Positions 1 through 8,092 of a stretch of 64,000 bases of DNA are shown one piece after another. The translations under genes were made by a program, and so were the position numbers. Within the stretch, counting starts at the first letter, position 1. Every line of letters starts with the position of its first letter. Origin of the DNA: Paenibacillus piscarius (GTDB taxonomy: Bacteria; Bacillota; Bacilli; Paenibacillales; Paenibacillaceae); assembly GCF_022234545.1 (NCBI RefSeq), contig NZ_JAIEUI010000004.1, positions 124,001 to 188,000 on the forward strand, written 5' to 3'. Below the pieces are notes generated by a model, which worked only from the letters and a program-made list of their open reading frames with translations, did no database searches and was not told the DNA's origin.

Positions 1-667
1 TGTCCAGTTGGTTAGAGATGCCAGTGATATCTCCAGCCTTCAGAGCAGTGGAGAGACTATTAATAATAGAGAAAATATTATCCGCCTCGCCAGTAGCACC
101 AAATACTGCATTACCGGTCAGATTGATCGGCATCTGTACCCCTTCACCGACAATATACTGAATTTGTCCCGTGTCTGTCGTAACTGGAGGAGTGGTGTCA
201 TAGGTTCCATCGGAACCTTTGGCGAATTCATAAGGCTTGGTCGTATACTGCTCCCCATTGAAAATATACTTCCCGTTCAGCTTGCTGTTCGCTATATCCA
301 CAAGCTGTTCCTTGAGCTGCATGACTTCTTCATTGATACTGTCCAATGCAGACTGCGGATTGCTGCCGGTAGAAGCCTGTACCGTCAGGTCACGCAGACG
401 CTGAATTACGTCTCCCGCCTGTCCCAATACTGTATCGTTATAATCCAGCCAGGACAACGCACTATCCACGTTCTTCGTATACTGCTCGTTAGAGGACAGC
501 TCGGCGCGGTAGCGCAGGGAATAGGTGATGCCGACCGGGTCATCGGAGGGCTTGTTGATTTTGCGGCCGCTGGCCAGCTGGAGCTGTGTATCGTTCATGG
601 TGCGCGCATTGCGGTTCAGGTTAAGCAGCAGCTGCGAGCTCATCATATTGGAGGTGACTCTGATCAT
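1..667 (-). CDS. flgL: FlgL, flagellar hook-filament junction protein (3' end cut by window)
   Basis: This encodes the N-terminal 222 residues or so of hook-associated protein 3, which with FlgK joins the hook to the filament outside the cell. The start MIRVTSNMMSSQLLLNLNRN and the flagellin-like stretch 'LASGRKINKPSDDP' at about residues 32-45 are the conserved flagellin/FlgL N-terminal helix that stacks in the filament tube. The ATG at 667 follows a strong AAGGAGG ribosome-binding site that overlaps the stop region of flgK, 14 bases upstream, so the two are one transcript. The gene runs off the left edge; the C-terminal helix is not in the window. It could only be confused with flagellin, but the position after flgK and the N-terminus fit FlgL. 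Confidence 0.95.
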   Translation of the reverse strand, partial: MIRVTSNMMSSQLLLNLNRNARTMNDTQLQLASGRKINKPSDDPVGITYSLRYRAELSSNEQYTKNVDSALSWLDYNDTVLGQAGDVIQRLRDLTVQASTGSNPQSALDSINEEVMQLKEQLVDIANSKLNGKYIFNGEQYTTKPYEFAKGSDGTYDTTPPVTTDTGQIQYIVGEGVQMPINLTGNAVFGATGEADNIFSIINSLSTALKAGDITGISNQLD

Positions 668-681
668 TGTAATGGTCCTCC

Positions 682-2277
682 TTATCTTCCGACCGTGCCG
701 GTTGAATTAATCAATTTGTCGAGCATTTCATCATAGGTGGTCATGAAGCGGGCTGCTGCGCTGTAGGCGTGCTGGAACACCAGCATATTGGACATCTCCT
801 CGTCCAGCGACACTCCGCTGACCGACTGGCGCCGTGAACTCACCTGGTCCACCAGATAATCGGCATTGCTCGCCTGGCGCGTAGCTTCTTGAGATTGTAT
901 CCCCAATTGCCCGACCATGGAGCTAAGATAGGACCCTACGGTTCCTGTCTTGGAGCCGTCCGCTGTGGAGAAGGTATTATTGTCCTTCATATTGCTGAAT
1001 AAGAGCGCCAATGTGTTATTGCCTTTGATCACCGATACATTGCCTGAACTGTCTGTACCCGTGCGCAAGGATGTTGCGAACAGCGAAGGATCAGCAGCAA
1101 TCTCAGGGTTCAGCTTGAGCGTGGCGGCAGTGATCGGTTCACCGGCTACGGAGGAGGTGAAGAACGGCCGGCCTGAGCTTCCATTCATGGCATATCCCAT
1201 CTGATGAAGACCATTCAGACCCATAACACTGGTCTTGAGGTCCCCCGGCAACGGGCTGGGGACTGCACTTCCTGCGGTCAATGTGGTCCGGGTGCCATCT
1301 GCATTAATAATCTCTGAATCTCTTAACACGGTGTATCCTTGAGGCAATGTAGAGCCTGCCGGAATGGTCACCTGCACCTCACCGTTAGCTATGGTGTTAG
1401 CCATAGTGTCGAGCTGTTTTCTATAATCTGCAACATAAGTATTCTTGGAAAAAAGCATTCCATACGCCTCGCCGGCCTTCAGATCGCCGGAAGCGAAGGC
1501 TGTGCTCAGGAACGTGCTATCCACAGCAGCGCTCACGGTTGCCCCCTGAACCAGCGGCTGTGTGCCCAGCGAGATATTGTATCCGGCATCGGTGTCCAGC
1601 ACCGTGATGTTGGCAATCTTGGACAGCTTGTCCGTCAACAGGTCACGCTGGTCACGCAGATCGTTGGCCTTGTCGCCCATGCCTTCTATTTTGGAGATGG
1701 ATTGGTTGAGATCGGCGATGGAATTCAGATAGCTCTGAATTTCTCTGCCTTTGACGTCAATGTTGGTGCCGAGGTCGCGGTCCAGATTACTGAGCTGGGT
1801 GCTCATGTAGTTCATAGCGTCCGTGAGGGCCTGGGCGGTCTGCACCACAATCTTGCGGGCAGTCGGATCTTCCGGATTCTTGCTGAGGTCCGACCAGGAC
1901 TTCCAGAAGTTATCCAGAACAGTGCGGATACCGGTATCCGAAGGCTCGTTCACAATTGCCTCCAGCTTATCCAGCGTATCGGACTGGATGCTCCAGTTGC
2001 CGCTGGCCGAGTTCTCTCCGCGGTACTGGTCGTCCAGGAACATCTCACGAATCCGTTCGATGGAGGTGAATTCAACCCCGGTTCCCAGCTGTCCCGGCAT
2101 CGTCGAGTTATTCATACCATAGGCTTCAATCGGAATGGCCGCCTTCATGTTCACACGCTGGCGGGTGTATCCTTCTGTATTGGCATTGGCAATGTTGTGG
2201 CCGGTCGTATTGAGCGCAGCGGTCTGGGTGAACAGGCTTCGTCTTGCGGTCTCAATGGAATGGAATGTCGATGTCAT
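682..2277 (-). CDS. flgK: FlgK, flagellar hook-associated protein 1
   Basis: HAP1 is the first hook-filament junction protein, exported by the flagellar type III apparatus. The 531-residue product starts MTSTFHSIETARRSLFTQTA and carries the rod/hook-type motif 'NTTGHNIANANTEGYTRQ' at about residues 23-40. The C-terminus has the matching 'SGVSLDEEMSNMLVFQHAY' helix that is diagnostic of FlgK. Length is in the family's usual range. The ATG is preceded by AAGGGAGG. It lies between flgN, its dedicated export chaperone, and flgL, as in the Bacillus subtilis fla locus, and is expected to depend on sigma-D through the promoter upstream of flgM. Confidence 0.97.
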   Translation of the reverse strand: MTSTFHSIETARRSLFTQTAALNTTGHNIANANTEGYTRQRVNMKAAIPIEAYGMNNSTMPGQLGTGVEFTSIERIREMFLDDQYRGENSASGNWSIQSDTLDKLEAIVNEPSDTGIRTVLDNFWKSWSDLSKNPEDPTARKIVVQTAQALTDAMNYMSTQLSNLDRDLGTNIDVKGREIQSYLNSIADLNQSISKIEGMGDKANDLRDQRDLLTDKLSKIANITVLDTDAGYNISLGTQPLVQGATVSAAVDSTFLSTAFASGDLKAGEAYGMLFSKNTYVADYRKQLDTMANTIANGEVQVTIPAGSTLPQGYTVLRDSEIINADGTRTTLTAGSAVPSPLPGDLKTSVMGLNGLHQMGYAMNGSSGRPFFTSSVAGEPITAATLKLNPEIAADPSLFATSLRTGTDSSGNVSVIKGNNTLALLFSNMKDNNTFSTADGSKTGTVGSYLSSMVGQLGIQSQEATRQASNADYLVDQVSSRRQSVSGVSLDEEMSNMLVFQHAYSAAARFMTTYDEMLDKLINSTGTVGR

Positions 2278-2315
2278 GCTACTGGTTCCTCCCTTGTGCT
2301 TGCTGCGGTATAGCG

Positions 2316-2816
2316 TTATCCGCGGGCATCAAAAAGCCCCGGCCGCATCACACTGCTGCCCTTGTCGGACGGATGATGGTATGTCATTTCCTGATTTGGT
2401 CTTCCGACAAGCAAATCCAGGGAATAATCTATAAAGGTAAGCGACTGCTCGATCAGCTTCTGGTTCAGCTCATTCGCCTGCTTCAGGCGATGCAATGTGC
2501 CGGATAGCTTCTGCTGAATCTGCTGCAGGCGCGATTTGTCATCTGGATCAAATACAAGGCGGGACAGCTCGGTCAGATTCAGGTTCAGGTTGGAACGGAT
2601 TCCAACCCCCTGCATGAACGCGAAGGCCGCTTCTGCACGCTGCTCTTCGAGCTGTCCGATCACCTTCATCAGCTTGGACTCGCGGTTCAGGATCTCGATC
2701 AGACCCTCAACCTTGTTGTCCATAATCGTCTGCTTCTTCACGGCGGCCAGCTCCAGCATCTGCACATGCGCTTCGTCCAGCCGCTCAAGTACTTCCAATA
2801 ATGTTGTAAGGGTCAT
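2316..2816 (-). CDS. flgN: FlgN-type flagellar export chaperone
   Basis: A 166-residue, largely helical, charged protein with no membrane segment, in the position of B. subtilis YvyG/FlgN. FlgN-family chaperones bind the C-termini of FlgK and FlgL in the cytoplasm and deliver them to the export gate. The N-terminal helix (TLLEVLERLDEAHVQMLELA) and the long middle helices fit the FlgN fold. A GTG at 2828 would directly follow the flgM stop, but it has no ribosome-binding site; the ATG at 2816 sits 9 bases after AGGTG and is preferred. Downstream, flgK encodes the expected client. Assignment rests on helical pattern plus synteny, since this family has low sequence identity. Confidence 0.9.
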   Translation of the reverse strand: MTLTTLLEVLERLDEAHVQMLELAAVKKQTIMDNKVEGLIEILNRESKLMKVIGQLEEQRAEAAFAFMQGVGIRSNLNLNLTELSRLVFDPDDKSRLQQIQQKLSGTLHRLKQANELNQKLIEQSLTFIDYSLDLLVGRPNQEMTYHHPSDKGSSVMRPGLFDARG

Positions 2817-2828
2817 GGGTGTGTTCAC

Positions 2829-3116
2829 CTAATTCTCGGAGGATGGCTTAAGGTAGGGGGCGAGTGTCGCTGCGAGCTTGGCTGCGTCAACCTGGTAGGT
2901 ACCTGCGGATACTTGCTGTTTCAGGCTCTCGATCTTGTTCGCGCGTTCAGCGTCAACATTCCCGCTCTTCTGTGCCTGGAGCAGCTTGATCGCCTCATCC
3001 GATATCGATACCTCATCCTTGCGTGTACTTTTCTTCATCTGATCCTGCCTTTGCGATTCCGCACTTCGTTGGTAGGGATTGATCGCATTAATTCGTCCGG
3101 TCTCGTTAATTTTCAT
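2829..3116 (-). CDS. flgM: FlgM, anti-sigma-D factor
   Basis: FlgM binds the flagellar sigma factor SigD and holds it inactive until the hook-basal body is finished. The 95-residue product begins MKINETGRINAINPYQRS, the conserved FlgM N-terminus, and the C-terminal half (VSISDEAIKLLQAQ, then AERANKIESLKQQVSAGTY) is the helical sigma-binding region. The ATG follows AAGGAAGGTG. The stop codon abuts the flgN reading frame, so flgM-flgN-flgK-flgL form one unit. A strong sigma-D promoter lies about 40-75 bases upstream, so FlgM and its own sigma factor form the known feedback loop. Confidence 0.96.
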   Translation of the reverse strand: MKINETGRINAINPYQRSAESQRQDQMKKSTRKDEVSISDEAIKLLQAQKSGNVDAERANKIESLKQQVSAGTYQVDAAKLAATLAPYLKPSSEN

Positions 3117-3138
3117 AACTTCACCTTCCTTCTTGTAT

Positions 3139-3172
3139 AAAAAAGCCGATAATCTTTACTAAGTTTATCGGC
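3139..3172 (-). terminator. Intrinsic terminator between yvyF and flgM
   Basis: On the minus strand an 8-base perfect stem (GCCGATAA pairing with TTATCGGC, arms 3165-3172 and 3145-3152, 12-base loop) is followed by a run of six T. It would stop transcripts coming from comFA-comFC-yvyF. Its 5' arm is also the -10 element of the flgM sigma-D promoter. Confidence 0.8.
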
Positions 3173-3192
3173 CCGTGTTGAAACATAGTTTA
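3165..3192 (-). promoter_or_regulatory. Sigma-D promoter for flgM-flgN-flgK-flgL
   Basis: The minus strand reads TAAA (3192-3189), 16 bases, then GCCGATAA (3172-3165). The B. subtilis sigma-D consensus is TAAA-N14-16-GCCGATAA, so both elements match exactly. Transcription would begin about 7 bases past the -10, inside the loop of the terminator hairpin, about 40 bases before the flgM ATG. Confidence 0.88.
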
Positions 3193-3221
3193 TAGCTGCA
3201 AGCGTTTTTTTGCAGAATTAA

Positions 3222-3629
3222 TCAGTTCCGGAACTTGTCCACGGCGCGGTAGGCGGCCTCCGAGCTCTTGGCGGGAGCGCTCTGCTCGGTACTCTCCTTG
3301 GCGGCATTGGCGAGGTCCTTGGTCAGACGGCTGCGGCAGCTGTCGCACATATGTCCGTCCCGGATAAGCGTTCCGCACACCTCGCAAGGGTACATCATAT
3401 TGGGAGCGTTGGCGATGGAAATCCGGCCCTCCCGGATGAAGCGGGTGATCTCTTTAATCGAAATCTCGGTTGCATCGGACAGTTCCTGTATGTTGGTGCC
3501 TCTATTCTTGCGCAGGTATTCTACACATATCTCATAATGATGCTCCAGCTCCTTAATGCAGGGCTGGCACAGGTTCATTAAGTTCTTCACATATAAACGG
3601 CCGCATCTTGGACAATTATCTACGTTCAT
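3222..3629 (-). CDS. yvyF: YvyF, flagellar-operon zinc-finger protein (TIGR03826 family)
   Basis: A 135-residue soluble protein of the conserved flagellar-operon family found between comF and flgM in bacilli. It has an N-terminal CPRCGRLY..C..C cysteine cluster (residues 6-21), a middle helix-turn-helix-like segment (TNIQELSDATEISIKEITRF, about 45-64) and a second zinc-ribbon-like cluster CEVCGTLIRDGHMCDSC at about 82-98. That combination suggests a DNA- or protein-binding regulator; the molecular function is not established. The ATG at 3629 follows GGAAGGGAG. The 3' end is separated from flgM by the terminator/sigma-D promoter overlap. Confidence 0.9.
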   Translation of the reverse strand: MNVDNCPRCGRLYVKNLMNLCQPCIKELEHHYEICVEYLRKNRGTNIQELSDATEISIKEITRFIREGRISIANAPNMMYPCEVCGTLIRDGHMCDSCRSRLTKDLANAAKESTEQSAPAKSSEAAYRAVDKFRN

Positions 3630-3773
3630 TGTTCTACCGCTGCTCCCTTCCTGTCATTCTGCACAATTCATGATTACTTATGCTTCTAAGATTACATGAT
3701 CGCCGCTGATCCGTCTATGTTTAGTATCGGTCAGGAAAGCGGTTTTAGTGAGATTTGGGAGGTAGTGTTACCG

Positions 3774-4649
3774 CTAGGAGCGCGCCCAGGTCAGCGCGTA
3801 GATCTCCGCAGTGTAGCCCTGGGAACCGCAGAGCTGCTGCAATGCTTCGGCACAGGCGCGGATGGTACTTCCGGTCGTGTAGATATCATCGATCAGAACG
3901 ATCTGCAGCGGACGCTGGCCGGGCTGTAAGCTGCTAGCATCTACATGGCTGCGAAGAGTCTGAAGAACCGCTGAGTCCGTATTTCCGGTAAAAGCATGCT
4001 TCATGTCGGCCAGCCGCTCGCTTCTGCTCTTGAAGCTCTGCTTCGCAGTGTGGTGGGTACGCACCAGCAGCGGAAGCTGCGGCACTCCTCTGCGCCGGGT
4101 CAATGCCCCGGCCAGCTGCTCCGCCTGATTGAAGCCCCGCTCCGCGAGGCGGGCCGCGCTCACCGGCACAGGGACCAGAAGATCGGCTTGCCACTGTGCA
4201 GAGAGGCGCTGCTTTCTTTTGAACAGGGAAAATGGTGTGCTTCGCCCTTGATGAGATCGAGTAAGGCTGCGGTGCCGCTCTCTCTGCTCTTGTTGCAGCA
4301 TGGCGTAAGCTCTGTCCAGCATCAGGCCCAATATAGGCGTAAGCCGTTCATTCCCTCTATATTTATACTGGCCCAGAATTTCGCGCATGGTACTGGTATA
4401 GCTGACTGCACTGCGGTTGCACCGGATTGGCACGGGGCTATGGCTGCGGCTGCAATCGGGACAGCCCACAGGGCGACCGCAGGTCTGGCAGCGGGGGGTA
4501 CGGATCCACGGGATGCTCTGGTAACAGCTGCGGCAGACTCCGGGGAGTTCCGGGGACGGGGCGGCTTTTTTCAGGCAAAACTGACACTCCGGCAGCGATA
4601 CCGCAACCAGCAGACGGGCTTGCTTCACCCAGGACATCAGGGACTTCAT
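3774..4649 (-). CDS. comFC: ComFC, competence phosphoribosyltransferase-like protein
   Basis: ComFC acts in the cytoplasm during natural transformation, alongside the ComFA translocase. The 291-residue product has a double zinc ribbon near the N-terminus (C-x2-C, C-x2-C, C-x2-C and C-x2-C in residues about 20-65) and the PRPP-binding loop 'VLIDDIYTTGST' near residue 250, the type I phosphoribosyltransferase signature. The ATG at 4649 is chosen because AAGGAGGAGG lies just upstream; a TTG at 4670 would place that ribosome-binding site inside the coding region. comFA is immediately upstream, and comFB, which lies between them in B. subtilis, is missing. Confidence 0.94.
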   Translation of the reverse strand: MKSLMSWVKQARLLVAVSLPECQFCLKKAAPSPELPGVCRSCYQSIPWIRTPRCQTCGRPVGCPDCSRSHSPVPIRCNRSAVSYTSTMREILGQYKYRGNERLTPILGLMLDRAYAMLQQEQRERHRSLTRSHQGRSTPFSLFKRKQRLSAQWQADLLVPVPVSAARLAERGFNQAEQLAGALTRRRGVPQLPLLVRTHHTAKQSFKSRSERLADMKHAFTGNTDSAVLQTLRSHVDASSLQPGQRPLQIVLIDDIYTTGSTIRACAEALQQLCGSQGYTAEIYALTWARS

Positions 4650-4751
4650 TGGAGTCCTCCTCCTTGACAATAAAGTATGTATTTACAGGATAAACGAAAA
4701 GAAGCGGCAGAAAGCTTGAGACTGCGGGAGCTCCTTAGTGACAAGTACGTC

Positions 4752-7052
4752 TTAACGGGACCTTAGATAGCCTTGTCTGCGGGCAATGGCATTCATCCTG
4801 CGGATCTGGGCGATCGCTGCGCGCTGTGACCTGCTCCATTCCGGTGAAGCAAAGATCACCTGTCCAGCCGGATCATCCGATGAGCGCCCCGCCCGGCCTG
4901 CCATCTGCACCAGGGCCGCTTCGTCAAACAGCCCGCTGTCCGCATCCAGAATATACACATCGCTGCGCGGCACCGTCACTCCCCGCTCCAGAATCGTAGT
5001 CGTAACCAGCAGAGAGATCGTCCGGTTACGGAAATCCAGCACTTTCTCTGCCCTAGCCGGATCTTGTGAAGAGGTTCCTTCTATAGCAATCCCGGGAAAA
5101 ACATGCCGCAGCAGCTGTAATAACTCATCGATATGGGCAATCCGCGAGACGAACACAAAAATCTGCGCCTCACGCTTAAGTGACCGCTGCAACGCCGTTA
5201 CCAGCTTTCCCGGAAGCCTCCCTTGCCTCAGGCAGCGGTGAAGCGGCGGCATCCGGATATGTCGGGGAACCGGCAGAGGATGGCCGTGATAACGAACCGG
5301 AACCCTCGCATGCGGCAGCCGTCCGGCACGGGCCAGGCGCTGCAATTCCGCAGGCGGCGTAGCGGAGAGCAGGATGAACGCTCCCCCTGGCTTACAAACC
5401 TGCTTCGCGGCATAATCGAGCATGGCATCGTTGTGAAAAGGAAACGCATCGATCTCATCGATGATGACCAGATCGAAGGCCTGGCTGAACCGCAGCAGCT
5501 GGTGGGTTGTCGCCAGCGTCAGACCGCTTCTGCGCCAGCGGTCCTCGCTGCCGCCGTACAGCACGGCCGGGCTGTGCGCCGGAAAAGCCTTCGCCAGGCG
5601 CGGCGCCAGCTCCAGCACGACGTCGCGCCGCGGCGTCGCAATCAGCGCCCGCCCTCCGGCGGCGAGCGCACTATCCAGGAGCGGGAAGATCATCTCTGTC
5701 TTCCCCGCTCCCGTCACCGCCCAGAGCAGGAACCGCTCTGGGCCTCCCCGGGCGGAGCGCTGCCGCGGCTCCGCCAGGAACCCCAGCGCAGCGGCGGCGG
5801 CCGCCGCCTGCGCTGCGCTAAGCCCCCACCGGCGTGCCGCTACGGTGGGGGAGGCGCCGGCCGTGCAGCGCACGGCCGGCAGCGGCGCGCTGCGCAGCAG
5901 CAGCGCGCAAGCCCGGCTGCGCCCGAGGCCGAGACAGGCCTCGCAGTAGGCGCAGCCGGCCAGGCCGCACGCGGCGCAGGCCGTGCGGCCCGTGGGTACG
6001 CTGCCGCAGCGCAGGCAGCGGGGGGCTGCGGCGCGGCGGGCGGCTGCGCCGCGCAGGGCAAGCGCAGTGCGCAGCCGCGCCAGCACACCATCTCCCCGCT
6101 CCCAGTTCCCTCTCCGCTCTGACCTCCCCACACTCCGCCCCCGCTTGTACCACCGTCCCCTTTCACCCTGCCCCCGGCCCCCGCTCAGTTCCGGCTCACT
6201 CTCACCCCGCTCCCAGCTCATCCTCCCCTCTGACGTCCTCACACTCCGTCCCCTCTTGTCCCACCGTCCGCTCTCAACCTGCTCCTGTCCACTCTGACCA
6301 ACTCCAACCGCTGCCTCTATCTGCAGCCGCCCCTGCAAATAAGCAAGCTGTGCCGCAGCGATCCAGTTATCCGTCAGCTCAGGCAGCATCTCTGTGACCA
6401 GCGCCTCCGCCTCTCCCGCCAATAAAGAACGTCCAGCCAGCGCCTCTGTCAGCCGATCAGCGCCCGCCGCAAGACTATGTAAGGTATACTTCAGCTCCTC
6501 CCTCTGCGTACTTGTCCACTTATACGTTCCCCCATCCACTCTCGCAGGCTCCTTTTCACCCATCCCGTCCAACCGGGGGCTACCCACATGCTCTCTCCCC
6601 GCCGCCAGTCTCCATACCTCAATCTCTTCAAAAGGCCACCCCTCTCCTCTCTGCCCGCCAGCTTTCCGCTCCGCCTGAACCTCCGCCTTCAAAATCGCTG
6701 TGGCGTACTTCCGCCAATCCTCCTCATTCCAGCTCCGCGTCTTGGCGGTAAACCGCCCGGCGCCTGCCAGCTTCACCGCCCAGCCCAGCGGCATAGACCT
6801 GGAGAGCACTACCATCCGGTCTGCCCGCCGGCTATTCCAGCCTTCCACATCTCCGCCTTCCCCGGCCCACCACCACCCATCTACCTCCAGATTCATAGAA
6901 ACTCTAGTTACCCACTCCCCGCTAAGCTCCACTGCATAGACAGCCACTTTCACCCCTTCGCCCCCTCCCAAAACAAATAAATTCAGTTTTCCGCACATAT
7001 CCGGCCCACACACCCTTAACGCCGCCCAATCTATTCGGTTTTCCACATACAT
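4752..7052 (-). CDS. comFA: ComFA, DEAD/DEAH helicase-like DNA uptake translocase
   Basis: ComFA is the ATP-driven helicase/translocase that helps pull single-stranded DNA through the competence channel. The core is clear: Walker A 'TGAGKTE' near residue 449, Walker B/DEID box 'LVIIDEIDAFPFHND' near 532, motif III 'SATPP' near 562 and motif VI 'MAGRAGRSSDDPAG' near the end. A four-cysteine-type zinc finger (CLRCG, CAACG, CAYCEAC) lies at about 346-387. At 766 residues it is much longer than B. subtilis ComFA (about 460) because of a roughly 340-residue N-terminal extension ending in an Arg/Gly/Glu-rich repeat. The middle is very GC-rich. GGGAGGGGAG precedes the ATG; no clear ComK box is visible. 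Confidence 0.93.
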   Translation of the reverse strand: MYVENRIDWAALRVCGPDMCGKLNLFVLGGGEGVKVAVYAVELSGEWVTRVSMNLEVDGWWWAGEGGDVEGWNSRRADRMVVLSRSMPLGWAVKLAGAGRFTAKTRSWNEEDWRKYATAILKAEVQAERKAGGQRGEGWPFEEIEVWRLAAGREHVGSPRLDGMGEKEPARVDGGTYKWTSTQREELKYTLHSLAAGADRLTEALAGRSLLAGEAEALVTEMLPELTDNWIAAAQLAYLQGRLQIEAAVGVGQSGQEQVESGRWDKRGRSVRTSEGRMSWERGESEPELSGGRGQGERGRWYKRGRSVGRSERRGNWERGDGVLARLRTALALRGAAARRAAAPRCLRCGSVPTGRTACAACGLAGCAYCEACLGLGRSRACALLLRSAPLPAVRCTAGASPTVAARRWGLSAAQAAAAAAALGFLAEPRQRSARGGPERFLLWAVTGAGKTEMIFPLLDSALAAGGRALIATPRRDVVLELAPRLAKAFPAHSPAVLYGGSEDRWRRSGLTLATTHQLLRFSQAFDLVIIDEIDAFPFHNDAMLDYAAKQVCKPGGAFILLSATPPAELQRLARAGRLPHARVPVRYHGHPLPVPRHIRMPPLHRCLRQGRLPGKLVTALQRSLKREAQIFVFVSRIAHIDELLQLLRHVFPGIAIEGTSSQDPARAEKVLDFRNRTISLLVTTTILERGVTVPRSDVYILDADSGLFDEAALVQMAGRAGRSSDDPAGQVIFASPEWSRSQRAAIAQIRRMNAIARRQGYLRSR
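6095..6316 (-). repeat. 111-bp tandem duplication inside comFA
   Basis: Two imperfect copies with a 111-base period (aligned anchors at 6101 and 6212) encode two 37-residue Arg/Gly/Glu-rich units, about residues 247-319 of ComFA. Shared protein landmarks are 'KRGRSV' and 'WERG'. The period keeps the reading frame, and the units lie just before the zinc finger as a likely disordered linker. Confidence 0.75.
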
Positions 7053-7111
7053 TTAACTCACTCCCCTCCCGCCAGCCTAATTCATCCTAACGGATGGTTG
7101 ATTACCTTCGA

Positions 7112-7194
7112 GCGAGCATTATGTATGCTGTTTTTGCCATAGATTCTGTCCGTATGCCTGCTGCGAGCACAATGTATGCTGTTTTTCACATACA
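7112..7194. repeat. Two-copy 51-bp-period intergenic repeat (in the 7053-7375 gap)
   Basis: The 323-base gap between comFA and the next gene holds two direct copies of a motif beginning GCGAGC and containing ATGTATGCTGTTTTT (starts 7112 and 7163, period 51). The first about 32 bases of each copy match closely, then they diverge. Apart from this and a terminator near 7330, I see no coding signal in the gap. Confidence 0.65.
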
Positions 7195-7313
7195 TTCAGC
7201 CTTCATCCACATTTCAGCATTAGAGTCTCTCTACGAATCATTCAAAGAACTCTTATCCACCAATTTACATGCACCTTGTCCACAGCAGGAGGAAACTATA
7301 GTTTCCTATATAA

Positions 7314-7348
7314 CAAAAAACACACTGCCCCATTCCTGGAGAGTGTGC
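7314..7348 (-). terminator. Terminator after the glycosyltransferase-like gene
   Basis: On the minus strand CACACT...AGTGTG forms an imperfect stem (arms within 7321-7347) followed by TTTTTTG. It lies about 30 bases past the stop of the gene ending at 7376. Confidence 0.6.
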
Positions 7349-7375
7349 TTCACTCATAACCGTCCGATGTAGTTG

Positions 7376-7822
7376 TCACTGGCCAAGCTTTGATCGTTCT
7401 CCCCTGCTTCCCGGCAGCTGCATGATCCGCAGTGGCAGCAGCGGCTCCGGGGCCCGCAGATCCACCGTTACTCCCTGCAAAAGCTGACTGCCGCCTAAGA
7501 GACTGGGCAGGGGCATTGCAGGAGCGCATTCAATCGAAGAGCTGTGATAAGCCATCCTTGAGGCTACCGCCATGGTTCCGTCCTCTGAGCCGTCATCCAC
7601 CACTGTAACCTGCAGGGTTCTGCCCGTACACAGAGCATAAATCGCAAGGACCCGCAGATACCACTCCACCACGGCTTCATGGTTGCGGGTAATCAGAATA
7701 TAATGAAGCCGCTTTCCGCCGCTTCCTGCTGCTGCCCGGCTCTGTGCCTGATGATGCAGGATATGAACAAGGGCTGCTGCCGATGCATAAATACACATAA
7801 TCCAGATTAACTGGGCGATCAT
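7376..7822 (-). CDS. Short membrane-anchored glycosyltransferase-2-like protein
   Basis: A 148-residue protein. An N-terminal hydrophobic helix ([20 protein letters not shown], residues 2-21) is followed by a piece resembling the start of a GT-A glycosyltransferase: '[19 protein letters not shown]' and '[12 protein letters not shown]', the nucleotide-sugar-binding DDGS motif. The rest of a GT2 domain, including the acceptor and catalytic part, is absent, so it is either a shortened enzyme with another role or a remnant. The ATG at 7822 follows GGGAGGTG; an upstream in-frame ATG at 7864 lacks a site. It sits between degU and comFA, where B. subtilis has an unrelated gene. Substrate unknown. 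Confidence 0.6.
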   Translation of the reverse strand: MIAQLIWIMCIYASAAALVHILHHQAQSRAAAGSGGKRLHYILITRNHEAVVEWYLRVLAIYALCTGRTLQVTVVDDGSEDGTMAVASRMAYHSSSIECAPAMPLPSLLGGSQLLQGVTVDLRAPEPLLPLRIMQLPGSRGERSKLGQ

Positions 7823-8092
7823 GAAGATGCACCTCCCTCTTATACCCACACTATATGCCGGCATAATAAGGACGGTGACAGCCCAGCGTGCAGAACCCGG
7901 CCCCGATGGGAGCAGGCTGCACGGTAACGCAGAATTAGGTACGGATTCAAATCAGCATTTTGCAAAATTCAAATCTGGCGCGACTGAAACAATACTATGC
8001 CTACAGCATCCTTCTGCAAGCAAGTTATGTACCATTAGATTAGGATCACTTGGGATTCTCCAAAACGCTCAGTTAAACGATTATGCAAGGAG

